This document shows, one piece after another, positions 46,482 to 54,633 of a DNA stretch of 64,000 nucleotides. Origin of the DNA: Xanthobacteraceae bacterium (GTDB taxonomy: Bacteria > Pseudomonadota > Alphaproteobacteria > Rhizobiales > Xanthobacteraceae). The notes beneath the pieces were generated by a model that was not told the origin of the DNA, ran no database searches, and saw nothing but the letters and a program-made list of their open reading frames with translations. Location of the stretch: the NCBI GenBank assembly GCA_024508855.1, contig JANINJ010000082.1, positions 1 through 64,000 on the forward strand, written 5' to 3'. The translations under genes were made by a program, and so were the position numbers. Position 1 is the stretch's first letter; each line of letters begins with the position of its first letter.

Positions 46482-47767
46482 CCGGCGAACCACAACCGTC
46501 AGGCGCGGCCGCAAGCCCGCCGGGCGGCGCTTCGCGCAATGCTGCGGTGGCCTTCATCTTCGTCACCATCCTGCTCGACATGCTCGCGCTGGGCATGATC
46601 ATGCCGATCCTGCCCAAGCTGGTGGAGAGTTTTGTCGATAACGACACCGCGACAGCGGCGCGCATCTTCGGCGTGTTTGGCACGGCGTGGGCGCTGATGC
46701 AGTTCATCTTCTCGCCGGTGCTCGGCAGCCTGTCGGATCGGTTCGGCCGCCGGCCCGTGGTGTTGCTGTCGAACTTCGGCCTTGGCCTCGACTACGTCCT
46801 GATGGCGCTGGCGCCGTCGTTGTGGTGGCTGTTCGTCGGCCGTGTGATCTCGGGCATCACATCGGCGAGTATCTCGACATCCTTCGCCTACATCTCCGAC
46901 ATCACTGCGCCGGACAAACGCGCTGCGGTGTTCGGCCGCGTCGGCGCGGCATTTGGCGCCGGCTTCATTCTCGGACCGGCGCTCGGTGGATTGCTCGGCG
47001 GTGTCGATCCGCGGCTGCCGTTTTGGGTGGCGGCGGGGTTGAGCTTCGCCAACACGCTTTACGGTCTGCTGATCCTGCCGGAGTCGCTGCCGCGCGACCG
47101 TCGTTCGCCGTTCCATTGGCGCAGCGCCAATCCGGTCGGTGCATGGAAGCTGCTGCGCTCCGATACGACATTGACCGGATTGTCGATCGTGAACTTCATC
47201 GCGCAGGTGGCGCATGTGGTGCTGCCGAGCACCTACGTTCTCTATGCGACCTATCGCTACGGCTGGGACGAGCGAACCGTCGGCCTGACACTGGCGATGG
47301 TCGGCGTCTGCGCAATGGTGGTGCAGGGCGGCGCCGTCGGTCCGATCGTCAATCGTTTCGGTGAGCGCAAGGCACTGGCGATCGGTCTGGCGTTCGGCGC
47401 GCTCGGATTCCTGATCTTCGGTCTGGCGCCGACCGGGCCGCTGTCGTGGCTTGGCATTCCGGTGATGGCATTGTGGGGTGTTGCCGGGCCTGCAACGCTG
47501 GGACTGATGACGCGCTGCGTCGCGCCGGATCAGCAGGGACAATTGCAGGGTGCGAGCGGCAGCGTGCAGAGCATGGCCCAACTCGTCGGGCCATTCCTGT
47601 TCACGTTGACGTTTTCCTATTTCATTTCGCCGGCATCGCCGGTGAAGCTGCCGGGCGCGCCGTTCCTGCTGGCGGCGCTGTTGCTTCTTGCCGCCATGCT
47701 GATTGCGATGCGGGTGACGATGGCGATGCCTCGACCCGAGCGCGTGGCGCCGCCCGCACAACTCTGA
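46478..47767 (+). CDS. MFS transporter, tetracycline-efflux-like (DHA1)
   Basis: 429-residue, 12-helix inner-membrane transporter. Motif A is [16 protein letters not shown], and the [13 protein letters not shown] stretch near residue 30 is typical of TetA-like DHA1 proteins. MFS motif C-type [20 protein letters not shown] follows. The start ATG overlaps the der stop (ATGA), so translation is coupled. Substrate unknown; a tetracycline phenotype should not be assumed from family membership. Confidence 0.8.
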   Translation: MTGEPQPSGAAASPPGGASRNAAVAFIFVTILLDMLALGMIMPILPKLVESFVDNDTATAARIFGVFGTAWALMQFIFSPVLGSLSDRFGRRPVVLLSNFGLGLDYVLMALAPSLWWLFVGRVISGITSASISTSFAYISDITAPDKRAAVFGRVGAAFGAGFILGPALGGLLGGVDPRLPFWVAAGLSFANTLYGLLILPESLPRDRRSPFHWRSANPVGAWKLLRSDTTLTGLSIVNFIAQVAHVVLPSTYVLYATYRYGWDERTVGLTLAMVGVCAMVVQGGAVGPIVNRFGERKALAIGLAFGALGFLIFGLAPTGPLSWLGIPVMALWGVAGPATLGLMTRCVAPDQQGQLQGASGSVQSMAQLVGPFLFTLTFSYFISPASPVKLPGAPFLLAALLLLAAMLIAMRVTMAMPRPERVAPPAQL

Positions 47768-47861
47768 AGCTGGAACAATTTGTCTCGCTATTGATTGGAA
47801 TGTGGCGTCCCCGTGGGACCTACGTTCGAGGCGCCCTGCCTCCGATCGGATGGAGGGAACC

Positions 47862-49481
47862 ATGTCCACATTCAGGACGGGAGCAATTGCAGCTGCCGTC
47901 GCGCTGTTATCGATAATCGCGTTTCAGCCGGTGGAAGCTGCGCCGGGTGGACATCGCGGTGGTGGCGGATTCCACGGCGGCGGTGGATTTCATGGCGGTG
48001 GTGGTTTTCGTGGCGGCGGTGCACATTTCGGCGGAGGAGGCTTCCGCGGTCATGCTTTTAGGGGCGGTGGTTTCCGCGGTGGTGGCCGCCATTTCGCTGG
48101 CCCGCATTTCTCGCGTTCTCCGCATTTTTCCCGTTCGTTCGCGCGGCCAGGTTTTCATGGCGGACGCGGTGGGCGCGCATTCACGCATCGGCCATCCGTC
48201 GGACGCGCTGCGCATCTTGCCTCACCGTCTGCTGTCTCGCGCCGCGGTGCCGTCGGACCGCGTCAAGCCGCCAATGCGGGCCGTCACGCGCGGGCCGTAC
48301 GAAATGCCTTCAACGCGCGGCCGGTAAACCGTGCATTGCGTCAGGGTGACGCATTGCGCGATCCACGCTTCCGCACGCGCGTCACCAGCCGGCTCGCGAC
48401 CGCCGGTTGGGGTGGCCATAATCACTGGTGGCGGCATCGCCATGGCGGGTTCGGATGGGTCGGCCCCGTATTCTGGCCATTCGCCTTCTACGACGTCTAC
48501 GACTACTCGATATGGGGTTATGGTTACGGTCCTTCCTTTTGGGACTACGGCTATCCGGACATCTATGCCGGTATCTTCGCGCCCTATGACTATGACGACC
48601 TGAATGCCTATAGCGGCTACCTGCCGCGCGGCGGCAAGAGTGCGCAAAATGCGCTTGCTTCCACAAATCCCGACGATCGTGTCGGCTTCGCGCCGATGTG
48701 CGGCGACGACAGCCGCGAGATCGCCGGCCTGCCGATCGACGACATCCAGAAATCGCTGGAGCTGAATGACGTCCAGCGCGCCGCGCTCGACGATCTCGCC
48801 AACGCATCGGTGAAGGCTGCACAGGATATCAAGGCTTCGTGCCCGAGCGAGATCGCGCTCACCGCGCCGCGCCGGCTCGCGCTGATGCAGCAGCGGATTG
48901 AGGCAATGGTCGCGGCGGTTGCCCTCGTGCAGCCGCCACTCGATAAGTTCTACGGTCTGCTGAGTGACGAGCAGAAGGCGCGTTTCAACGGGCTCGCCGC
49001 GAAGTCGCAGCGGCCGGCGCGTGCCCGAAAGACCGCGCGGACGGCGAGCGCAACGACCAGCCCCACCTGTGGCGCGGCCCAGCCGGGACTGACGGATTGG
49101 CCGAACGACGCCATCGAACAGGCGGTGCAACCGAACGAAGATCAGCGCAAGGCGCTCGACGGATTGCAGAATGCAGCCGACGCCGCAGCCAAGACGTTGA
49201 GCGACGCTTGCCAGCCGGAGGAGGCGTTGACGCCGCCGGCGCGGCTTGCGGCGGTGGGCAAACGTCTCGACACGATGCTGCAAGCCGTGAAGACCGTCGG
49301 CACCGCGCTGGATACGTTCTATGGGAAACTCAGCGATGAACAGAAAGCCCGGTTCGATGCAATCGGCACGCAGCGAAAGGCGGCGGCGGTCCAGCGTCGA
49401 TCGAGCAACGAGCACCGGCACGGCCACAGGCATCATTACGTCAGCATCCAGCGCATGATCCGCCGGATGATCGTGCCGTGA
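47862..49481 (+). CDS. Secreted Gly-rich protein with two Spy/LTXXQ-like modules
   Basis: 539-residue exported protein (signal peptide with cleavage after VEA near 25). Residues about 27-75 are a glycine-rich repeat (GGGGFHGGGGFHGGGGFRGG). A His/Arg-rich region, an aromatic Tyr/Trp/Asp-rich segment near 210-270, and two similar helical modules follow. The modules end FYGLLSDEQKARFNGL and FYGKLSDEQKARFDAI, which are LTxxQ motifs of the Spy/CpxP fold. Each has one conserved Cys in a DIKASCP / LSDACQP stretch. The two modules are probably an internal duplication. Start ATG 47862 has GGAGGGAA. Confidence 0.75.
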   Translation: MSTFRTGAIAAAVALLSIIAFQPVEAAPGGHRGGGGFHGGGGFHGGGGFRGGGAHFGGGGFRGHAFRGGGFRGGGRHFAGPHFSRSPHFSRSFARPGFHGGRGGRAFTHRPSVGRAAHLASPSAVSRRGAVGPRQAANAGRHARAVRNAFNARPVNRALRQGDALRDPRFRTRVTSRLATAGWGGHNHWWRHRHGGFGWVGPVFWPFAFYDVYDYSIWGYGYGPSFWDYGYPDIYAGIFAPYDYDDLNAYSGYLPRGGKSAQNALASTNPDDRVGFAPMCGDDSREIAGLPIDDIQKSLELNDVQRAALDDLANASVKAAQDIKASCPSEIALTAPRRLALMQQRIEAMVAAVALVQPPLDKFYGLLSDEQKARFNGLAAKSQRPARARKTARTASATTSPTCGAAQPGLTDWPNDAIEQAVQPNEDQRKALDGLQNAADAAAKTLSDACQPEEALTPPARLAAVGKRLDTMLQAVKTVGTALDTFYGKLSDEQKARFDAIGTQRKAAAVQRRSSNEHRHGHRHHYVSIQRMIRRMIVP

Positions 49482-49493
49482 CTTCGAGATGAC

Positions 49494-49524
49494 GGCTGGC
49501 CGGATGCGATACCCGGCCAGCCGC
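49494..49524. terminator. Bidirectional terminator-like hairpin
   Basis: CGGCTGGCCGG-atgcgatac-CCGGCCAGCCG is a perfect 11-bp stem with a 9-base loop in the 48-bp gap between the convergent Spy-like and binding-protein genes. No long T-run, but the position and stem strength make termination in both directions likely. Confidence 0.6.
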
Positions 49525-49529
49525 TATCG

Positions 49530-50756
49530 TCACTTCTTCAGAAGCGGGCAGGGATTCTTGTCGAGTGGCACGGCTGCATCGTTGGGATCGATCTTCGCGA
49601 TCAACTTGTAATAGTCCCACGGATATTTCGACTCTTCCGGCTTCTTCACCTCGAAGAGATAGGCCGGGATCAGGCGGCGGCCATCGGGACGAAGCTGGTT
49701 CTTTCCGAACAGCGGATCGTCAACCATGATTTCCTTCATCTTGGCGACGACCTTGGCACCGTCATGCGGATTACTGCCGATCGCATCGAGCGCCTTCAGA
49801 TAGTGCAGCACCATGGCGTAGTTGCCGGCCTGCGTCATCGACGGCATCGAGCCCTTGTTGGCCTTTGCTGCGAAGCGCTTCGACCAGGCGCGAGTCGCAT
49901 CGTTCATGTCCCAGTAGAACGACTCGGTGAACGACAGGCCCTGCGCGGTCTTCAGCCCGAGCGAATGCACGTCGTTGATGAACAGCAGCAGCGCCGCGAG
50001 CTTCTGTCCGTGCGCGTTGAGGCCGAATTCCGCCGCCTGCTTGATGGCGTTGGTGGTGTCGCCGCCGGCATTGGCGAGGCCGATGATCTTGGCTTTCGAG
50101 GCCTGCGCCTGCAGCAGGAACGACGAGAAGTCCGCGGTGTTGATCGGGTGCTTGACGCCGCCGACCACCTTGCCGCCGTTCGCCGTCACCACCGCCGACG
50201 TGTCGCGCTCAAGCGCATGGCCGAAAGCGTAATCGGAGGTGAGGAAGAACCAGGTGTCGCCGCCGGCCTTGGTCAGCGCCTTGCCGGTGCCGTTGGCGAG
50301 CATGTAAGTGTCGTAGGTGAAGGACACCGTATTCGGCGTGCAGGCCTTGCCGGTGAGATCGGCGGTCGCCGCTCCCGAATTGAGCAGCACCTTGTTGCGT
50401 TCCTTGACGAGATTGTTGACTGCAAGCGCAACGCCGGAATTCGGCGTATCGGCGATCGCGTCGACATTGTCGACATCGAACCACTGCCGGGAAATGTTGA
50501 CGCCGACGTCCGGCTTGTTCTGGTGATCGCCGGAAAGCACGTCGATCTTCCAGCCCTTCTTGAGCAGGCCGGAATCTTCCACCGCCATCTTGACGGCGAC
50601 GACCGAATTGGGGCCGCCGATGTCGGCGTAGAGGCTCGACATGTCGTTGAGCACGCCGATCTTGACGGTCTTGTCCTGAGCGAGCGCGGGCATGGCAAAG
50701 CCAAGGCCCGCAAGCACAATAGCCACGGTCCCGCAACGCGTAACGGATGTTCGCAT
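49530..50756 (-). CDS. Orphan periplasmic binding protein, paralogue of the one at 30872
   Basis: 408-residue type I binding protein with signal peptide (cleavage after ALA near 26). It matches the operon-encoded protein along its length: KTVKIGVLNDMSSLYADIGG, WKIDVLSGDHQNKPDVGVNI, TYDTYMLANGTGKALTK and the Cys-containing C terminus NPCPLLKK are all shared or nearly so. No ATPase or permease gene accompanies it, so it either uses the 29.3-34 kb transporter or another one. GGGAGAAATC precedes its ATG. Ligand unknown. Confidence 0.85.
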   Translation of the reverse strand: MRTSVTRCGTVAIVLAGLGFAMPALAQDKTVKIGVLNDMSSLYADIGGPNSVVAVKMAVEDSGLLKKGWKIDVLSGDHQNKPDVGVNISRQWFDVDNVDAIADTPNSGVALAVNNLVKERNKVLLNSGAATADLTGKACTPNTVSFTYDTYMLANGTGKALTKAGGDTWFFLTSDYAFGHALERDTSAVVTANGGKVVGGVKHPINTADFSSFLLQAQASKAKIIGLANAGGDTTNAIKQAAEFGLNAHGQKLAALLLFINDVHSLGLKTAQGLSFTESFYWDMNDATRAWSKRFAAKANKGSMPSMTQAGNYAMVLHYLKALDAIGSNPHDGAKVVAKMKEIMVDDPLFGKNQLRPDGRRLIPAYLFEVKKPEESKYPWDYYKLIAKIDPNDAAVPLDKNPCPLLKK

Positions 50757-50920
50757 GATTTCTCCCTATGGATGTTTCCGGGCGACCGTCTTCCGCGGTT
50801 TGCCGGCGATGGTGAGGTACGTGTCGCCGCTCAGGCTCCGGCAGCTTTCGTGCCGTTTGTTACCTGAGCGGTACCATCATAACATCACAAAGGTGAGGCC
50901 GCGTCCATGCACCGAAGGGC

Positions 50921-51298
50921 TCAGTTCGAGCGCGTCCAGGTGGTGGACTTGCAGATCACGCTCATGACGCAGCCGGCTGTCGTCAGCGTGCCGCCGTCGA
51001 GCGTCATTTTCCCTGTATAGGTCTTGCCGTCTTCGGGGTTGAAGGCGCTGCCGCTCCAGGAGTTCGGTCCGTTCGGCTTCATGTCGAAGAACACGCGCTG
51101 CCCGACCTTGGCCTTCGGGTCCGCGCCCGGCTTGAGCCAGACGATATGGCCGCAGATCGCGCCGCCGCAGGATGCGAACTTGACCTTCGATGCGCCGGTG
51201 TCGCGCAGCCAGGTGCCGGAGACATCGGCGGAGAAAGCGGGACTGGCGGCAAGCGTTGCTGCTGCCAGGGTAAGCGCGAGGGCAAGCGATCGGTTCAT
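50921..51298 (-). CDS. DUF2147 secreted protein
   Basis: 125-residue protein with signal peptide (MNRSLALALTLAAATLAASPAFS, cleavage near 24). The mature part matches DUF2147: GTWLRDTGASKVKFASCGG, CGHIVWLKPG, GKTYTGKMTLDGGTL and two C-terminal cysteines. The fold is a lipocalin-like beta barrel by family description. It lies downstream of the NHL gene on the same strand. Confidence 0.8.
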   Translation of the reverse strand: MNRSLALALTLAAATLAASPAFSADVSGTWLRDTGASKVKFASCGGAICGHIVWLKPGADPKAKVGQRVFFDMKPNGPNSWSGSAFNPEDGKTYTGKMTLDGGTLTTAGCVMSVICKSTTWTRSN

Positions 51299-51313
51299 CG
51301 GAGGGCTCCTGCA

Positions 51314-51337
51314 GGTGACGGATCGTGATCCGTCACC
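51314..51337 (-). terminator. Strong palindrome between NHL and DUF2147 genes
   Basis: GGTGACGGATC-gt-GATCCGTCACC is a perfect 11-bp inverted repeat (a 9-bp stem if a 6-base loop is allowed). It lies 57 bp after the NHL gene stop and 16 bp before the DUF2147 start. It may end the NHL transcript, or form a leader structure next to the DUF2147 ribosome site (GGAGCCC). Confidence 0.5.
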
Positions 51338-51394
51338 GATTCATGCCGCCCGGTTCATGCGAGCGCAAGGGCCTGGAAGCGCAAGTGCCTGCGT

Positions 51395-52567
51395 CTATTT
51401 GAGCGAGCCGGAGATCAGCTTGAACTTTTGGACGCGCTTTCCGGTATCGACTTCCGCGGTGTAGACGTTGCCCTTCTTGTCGATCGCCATGGCGTGGACC
51501 CAGTGGAATTGCCCGGCATTGCGGCCGTTGTGGCCGAAGCTGCCGACCACGCTGCCGTCGTCGCGCTTGAGCACGCGGATTTCGTTGTTCTCGCCATCGG
51601 CGCTCAGCAGGTAGGTCTGCTTCCGGTCGGGCCAGATCGCTAGATCCCATACCGCGCCGTTGCCGAGCGTGTTCTTCTCGTAGAACCACTCCTTCACGAA
51701 GGTGCCGTCCTTCTTGAACACCTGAATGCGATCGTTGATGCGATCGCAGACATAGACGAGGCCGTCCTTGGTCACCTTGACGCAATGCACCGGATTGCCG
51801 AACTGCTGCGAGATCGGCGCCTTGGGATCGTAAGCCGCCTGCTTGTCGTCGTTCGGCTTGTGGCCGTAGGCGCCCCAGTGACGCTTGTAGGCCAGCGTAT
51901 CGGCGTCGAACACGATGACGCGGCGATTGCCGTAGCCGTCGGCGATGTAGATTTCGCGCGCGGCCTCGTCGACGAACGTCTCCGCGGGACGTCCCAATTG
52001 CGTGGTGTCGTTGCTGCCCTTGCTCGGGCCGATGCTGCCGATCTGGCCGACATACTTGCCGTCGGTGGTGAACTTCAGCACTTCGCCGTCGGTCGCCGCG
52101 TTGCCGGTGATCCATACGAAGCCCTTGTCGTCGACTTCGATGCCGTGTTCGTTGCCGACCCAATTGTAGCCGTCACCGGGACCACCCCACGAGCGAAGCA
52201 GGTTGCCGTCGGCATCGAACTCGAGCACCGGAGGCGCAGGGACGCAGCACTTCGAGCGCGGTGGCGTCAGTGCAGCGCCTTTCTCGTCCTCGGTCAGCGA
52301 GCGTGGGCGTTGCAGCACCCAGATATGGCCATCCTTGTCGGTGGTGATGCCGCCGACCTGTCCCATGACCCAGTTGTGCGGCAACTGCTTTGGCCATGAC
52401 GCATCGACCTTGAAGCGCGGAACGTCGCTAGCGTGTGCAAGGCGTGGCGCGGGGAGGCCCAATGCGAGCGCGAGGCCGAATGTGGTTGCGATGATTTTAT
52501 GAAAACGTGCCGAGTGGAGTGTCGCGCGACCATCCGCGCGTGATGGATTGGGTTCAGCAATCGACAT
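51395..52567 (-). CDS. Secreted NHL-repeat beta-propeller protein
   Basis: 389-residue protein. The signal sequence lies at about 20-45 after a hydrophilic lead. The mature protein has repeated NHL-type blades: GGITTDKDGHIWVLQRPRSL, HGIEVDDKGFVWITGNAATD, FVDEAAREIYIADGYGNRRV and AMAIDKKGNVYTAEVDTGKR. The layout resembles peptidyl-alpha-hydroxyglycine alpha-amidating lyase propellers, a common automatic label that is not proof of activity. ATG 52567 has GGAGGCTG upstream and is preferred to the ATG eight codons earlier. Confidence 0.75.
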   Translation of the reverse strand: MSIAEPNPSRADGRATLHSARFHKIIATTFGLALALGLPAPRLAHASDVPRFKVDASWPKQLPHNWVMGQVGGITTDKDGHIWVLQRPRSLTEDEKGAALTPPRSKCCVPAPPVLEFDADGNLLRSWGGPGDGYNWVGNEHGIEVDDKGFVWITGNAATDGEVLKFTTDGKYVGQIGSIGPSKGSNDTTQLGRPAETFVDEAAREIYIADGYGNRRVIVFDADTLAYKRHWGAYGHKPNDDKQAAYDPKAPISQQFGNPVHCVKVTKDGLVYVCDRINDRIQVFKKDGTFVKEWFYEKNTLGNGAVWDLAIWPDRKQTYLLSADGENNEIRVLKRDDGSVVGSFGHNGRNAGQFHWVHAMAIDKKGNVYTAEVDTGKRVQKFKLISGSLK

Positions 52568-52683
52568 CGTGGCAGCCTCCCTGATTTTCATGCGGGTTTA
52601 TCCCGCTTGAGAACCAGTGAAGTCTCGGCACCGTCGCAAGTCAACCAAGCGCCGGCGTCGGTCACCTATGCTGCAACGGCCGA

Positions 52684-53424
52684 TCAGGCCGGCGGATGGA
52701 AGCTCATCAGCGTGCGGCTCTTGTAGTCGTAGAGCTTGCCGCTCTCGGTCCACGACGGCGCGCACATCGGTACGATGTATTCCGCGACCTGCTCGGGCGT
52801 ATCCAGCGTCATCGGATCCTCGCCCGGAAATACCTGCGCGCGCATCCGGGTGCGGATCGGGCCGGGGCTGAACAGGTTGACCCGGATCGGCGTGATCGCG
52901 GTCTCGGCGGCCCATACCCGCACCAGCGTATCCAGCGCGGCCTTCGAGGCCGCATAGGGACCGAGATAGGCGCTTGCCTTGCTGGCGACGCCGGAGGTGA
53001 TGAACACCGCGCGTCCCGCATCGGACTGCCGCAGCAGCGGCTCCATGCAGCGGATCAACTGGAAGTTCGCGGTGACGTTGACCGCGATCACGTCGGTCCA
53101 TGGCTTGAGGTCGACATGGCCGAGCGGTGACGACGGACCCGCGATCCCGGCATTGCCGACGAGAATGTCGAGCTTGCCGTGGCGCTCGTGCAGCGCCGCG
53201 CCGAGCCGGGCAATGCCGTCGGAGTCGGTCATATTGAGCGGCACCAGCGTTGCGCTGCCGCCCGCAGCGGTGATGGCGTCGTCCAGTTCCTCGAGCCCGC
53301 CCTGGGTGCGTGCAACGGCAATCACATGCGCGCCGGCCTTCGCCAATGCGAGCGCCGTGGCGTGGCCGATGCCGCGCGAGGCGCCGGTGACGAGGGCTAT
53401 GCGGGAGGCGAGGGGTTTTGTCAT
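52684..53424 (-). CDS. SDR-family oxidoreductase
   Basis: 246-residue classical short-chain dehydrogenase. ALVTGASRGIGHATALALAK (about 10-29) binds the cofactor, NAGIAG follows strand 4, the catalytic Ser is in VFITSGVASK, and YAASKAALDTLV holds Tyr and Lys. PGPIRTRM follows as usual. The C-terminal extension mentions no substrate. It diverges from the GNAT gene (49 bp gap). Confidence 0.85.
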   Translation of the reverse strand: MTKPLASRIALVTGASRGIGHATALALAKAGAHVIAVARTQGGLEELDDAITAAGGSATLVPLNMTDSDGIARLGAALHERHGKLDILVGNAGIAGPSSPLGHVDLKPWTDVIAVNVTANFQLIRCMEPLLRQSDAGRAVFITSGVASKASAYLGPYAASKAALDTLVRVWAAETAITPIRVNLFSPGPIRTRMRAQVFPGEDPMTLDTPEQVAEYIVPMCAPSWTESGKLYDYKSRTLMSFHPPA

Positions 53425-53473
53425 CGATGGGACGCTTTATGCTAGGAACCGAACGGGAGTCTCGGCGCGGGTT

Positions 53474-53989
53474 ATGCCTGATTTATCGGATGATGCCAAA
53501 GGGCAATGGCGGCCCATGCAAATCAGTGATCTGCGGGGCGTTCTTGCCGTGGCAGATGAGGTGCATCCGGCCTTTCCCGAGGATGCCGCCATGTTCGAGG
53601 AGCGGCTGCGGCTCTATCCGGCCGGCTGCCTCGTGTTCAGCCAGGACGAGCGCATTGCGGGGTATGTCGTCAGCCATCCGTGGCAGGCTAGCGATCCACC
53701 ACCGCTGAATACGCAACTCGGCGTACTGCCGGAGCATCCGTCGACCTATTACATCCACGATATTGCACTGTTGCCGGAGTTGCGTGGCACCGGGGCTGCT
53801 GCGCTGGCGGTCGCGTTGTTGATCGCGCGTGCGCAGAAGGAAAGGCTCGCGACCGTCTCGCTGGTCGCGGTGAACGACTCCGGCGGGTTCTGGGCGCGGC
53901 ACGGATTCCATAACGTCGCAGACGCTGCGCTTGCGCGTAAACTCCGCGGTTATGGCACCGCGGCGATGTTCATGGTCCGGCGGCTTTAG
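53474..53989 (+). CDS. GNAT-family N-acetyltransferase
   Basis: 171-residue acetyltransferase. YYIHDIALLPELRGTGAAALAVALLIARAQ is the central strand plus acetyl-CoA-binding loop (RGTGAA replacing the usual Q/RxxGxG/A). VSLVAVNDSGGFWARHGF matches the final GNAT segments. The start is placed at ATG 53474; the longer open frame upstream overlaps the divergent SDR gene. It is 15 bp before a methyltransferase gene and probably co-transcribed. Substrate unknown. Confidence 0.8.
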   Translation: MPDLSDDAKGQWRPMQISDLRGVLAVADEVHPAFPEDAAMFEERLRLYPAGCLVFSQDERIAGYVVSHPWQASDPPPLNTQLGVLPEHPSTYYIHDIALLPELRGTGAAALAVALLIARAQKERLATVSLVAVNDSGGFWARHGFHNVADAALARKLRGYGTAAMFMVRRL

Positions 53990-54004
53990 GCTGGAGACCG
54001 GTCG

Positions 54005-54619
54005 ATGGAATCCTCGAACCGAATTGTCGGCCTGTACGAGCGGCACGCCCGGGCGTTCAACCGCGAGCGAAACAAGAGCCTGTTCGAACGCGCCTGGCTC
54101 GACCGGTTTCACGCGGTCGCAGGCACAGGCGCGGCCCTGCTGGACATCGGCTGTGGATCAGGTGAACCGATCGCGGGCTATCTCATTGCCGCCGGACACA
54201 GCGTCACCGGTGTCGACTCGTCGGCCACGATGATCGAATTGTGCCGCGAGCGCTTTCCAGAGCAATCGTGGCTGGTCGCCGATATGCGGAAGCTCGATCT
54301 CGGCCGCAGGTTCAGTGGCGTCCTTGCCTGGGACAGCTTCTTCCATCTGTCGCAGGACGACCAGCGCGCGATGTTTCCGCTTTTCGCGAGACACGCGGCC
54401 GAAGGGGCTGCACTGATGTTCACAAGCGGTCCACACGCGGGCGAGGCCATCGGCTCATATCACGACGAGCCGCTGTATCACGCGAGCCTCGATCCCGAGG
54501 AATACACCGCGTTGTTGCAGGCCAACGGGTTCGGGGTTGTCGCGCATGTCGCGGAAGACGCGACCTGCGGCGGCCGCACCGTGTGGCTGGCGCGGCGGGG
54601 CAGATCGGAAGCGACGTAA
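54005..54619 (+). CDS. Class I SAM-dependent methyltransferase
   Basis: 204-residue methyltransferase. LLDIGCGSGEPIAGYLIAAG (motif I), VTGVDSSATMIELCRERFP (motif II) and WLVADMRKLDLGRRFSGVLA are clear. It is a single domain of the type 11/25 group with unknown substrate. Its neighbour is the GNAT gene. Convergent with purF (14-bp gap). Confidence 0.85.
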   Translation: MESSNRIVGLYERHARAFNRERNKSLFERAWLDRFHAVAGTGAALLDIGCGSGEPIAGYLIAAGHSVTGVDSSATMIELCRERFPEQSWLVADMRKLDLGRRFSGVLAWDSFFHLSQDDQRAMFPLFARHAAEGAALMFTSGPHAGEAIGSYHDEPLYHASLDPEEYTALLQANGFGVVAHVAEDATCGGRTVWLARRGRSEAT

Positions 54620-54633
54620 GAGCGGGCGCCGTA

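Noticed and set aside
46478-47767. Tetracycline resistance gene
   Set aside because: The protein is TetA-like only at family level and is coupled to der in a core-genome setting with no mobile element; no resistance claim can be supported.
46499-47869. A 456-codon minus-strand open frame
   Set aside because: Antisense to the MFS gene; its translation is full of His, Arg and Gln, typical of a reverse shadow of hydrophobic coding sequence.
47940-48090. Short regular repeats that could suggest a CRISPR-like or tandem DNA array
   Set aside because: They are codons for a glycine-rich protein repeat (GGGGFHGGGGF) in frame with the secreted Spy-like protein; there are no unique spacers.
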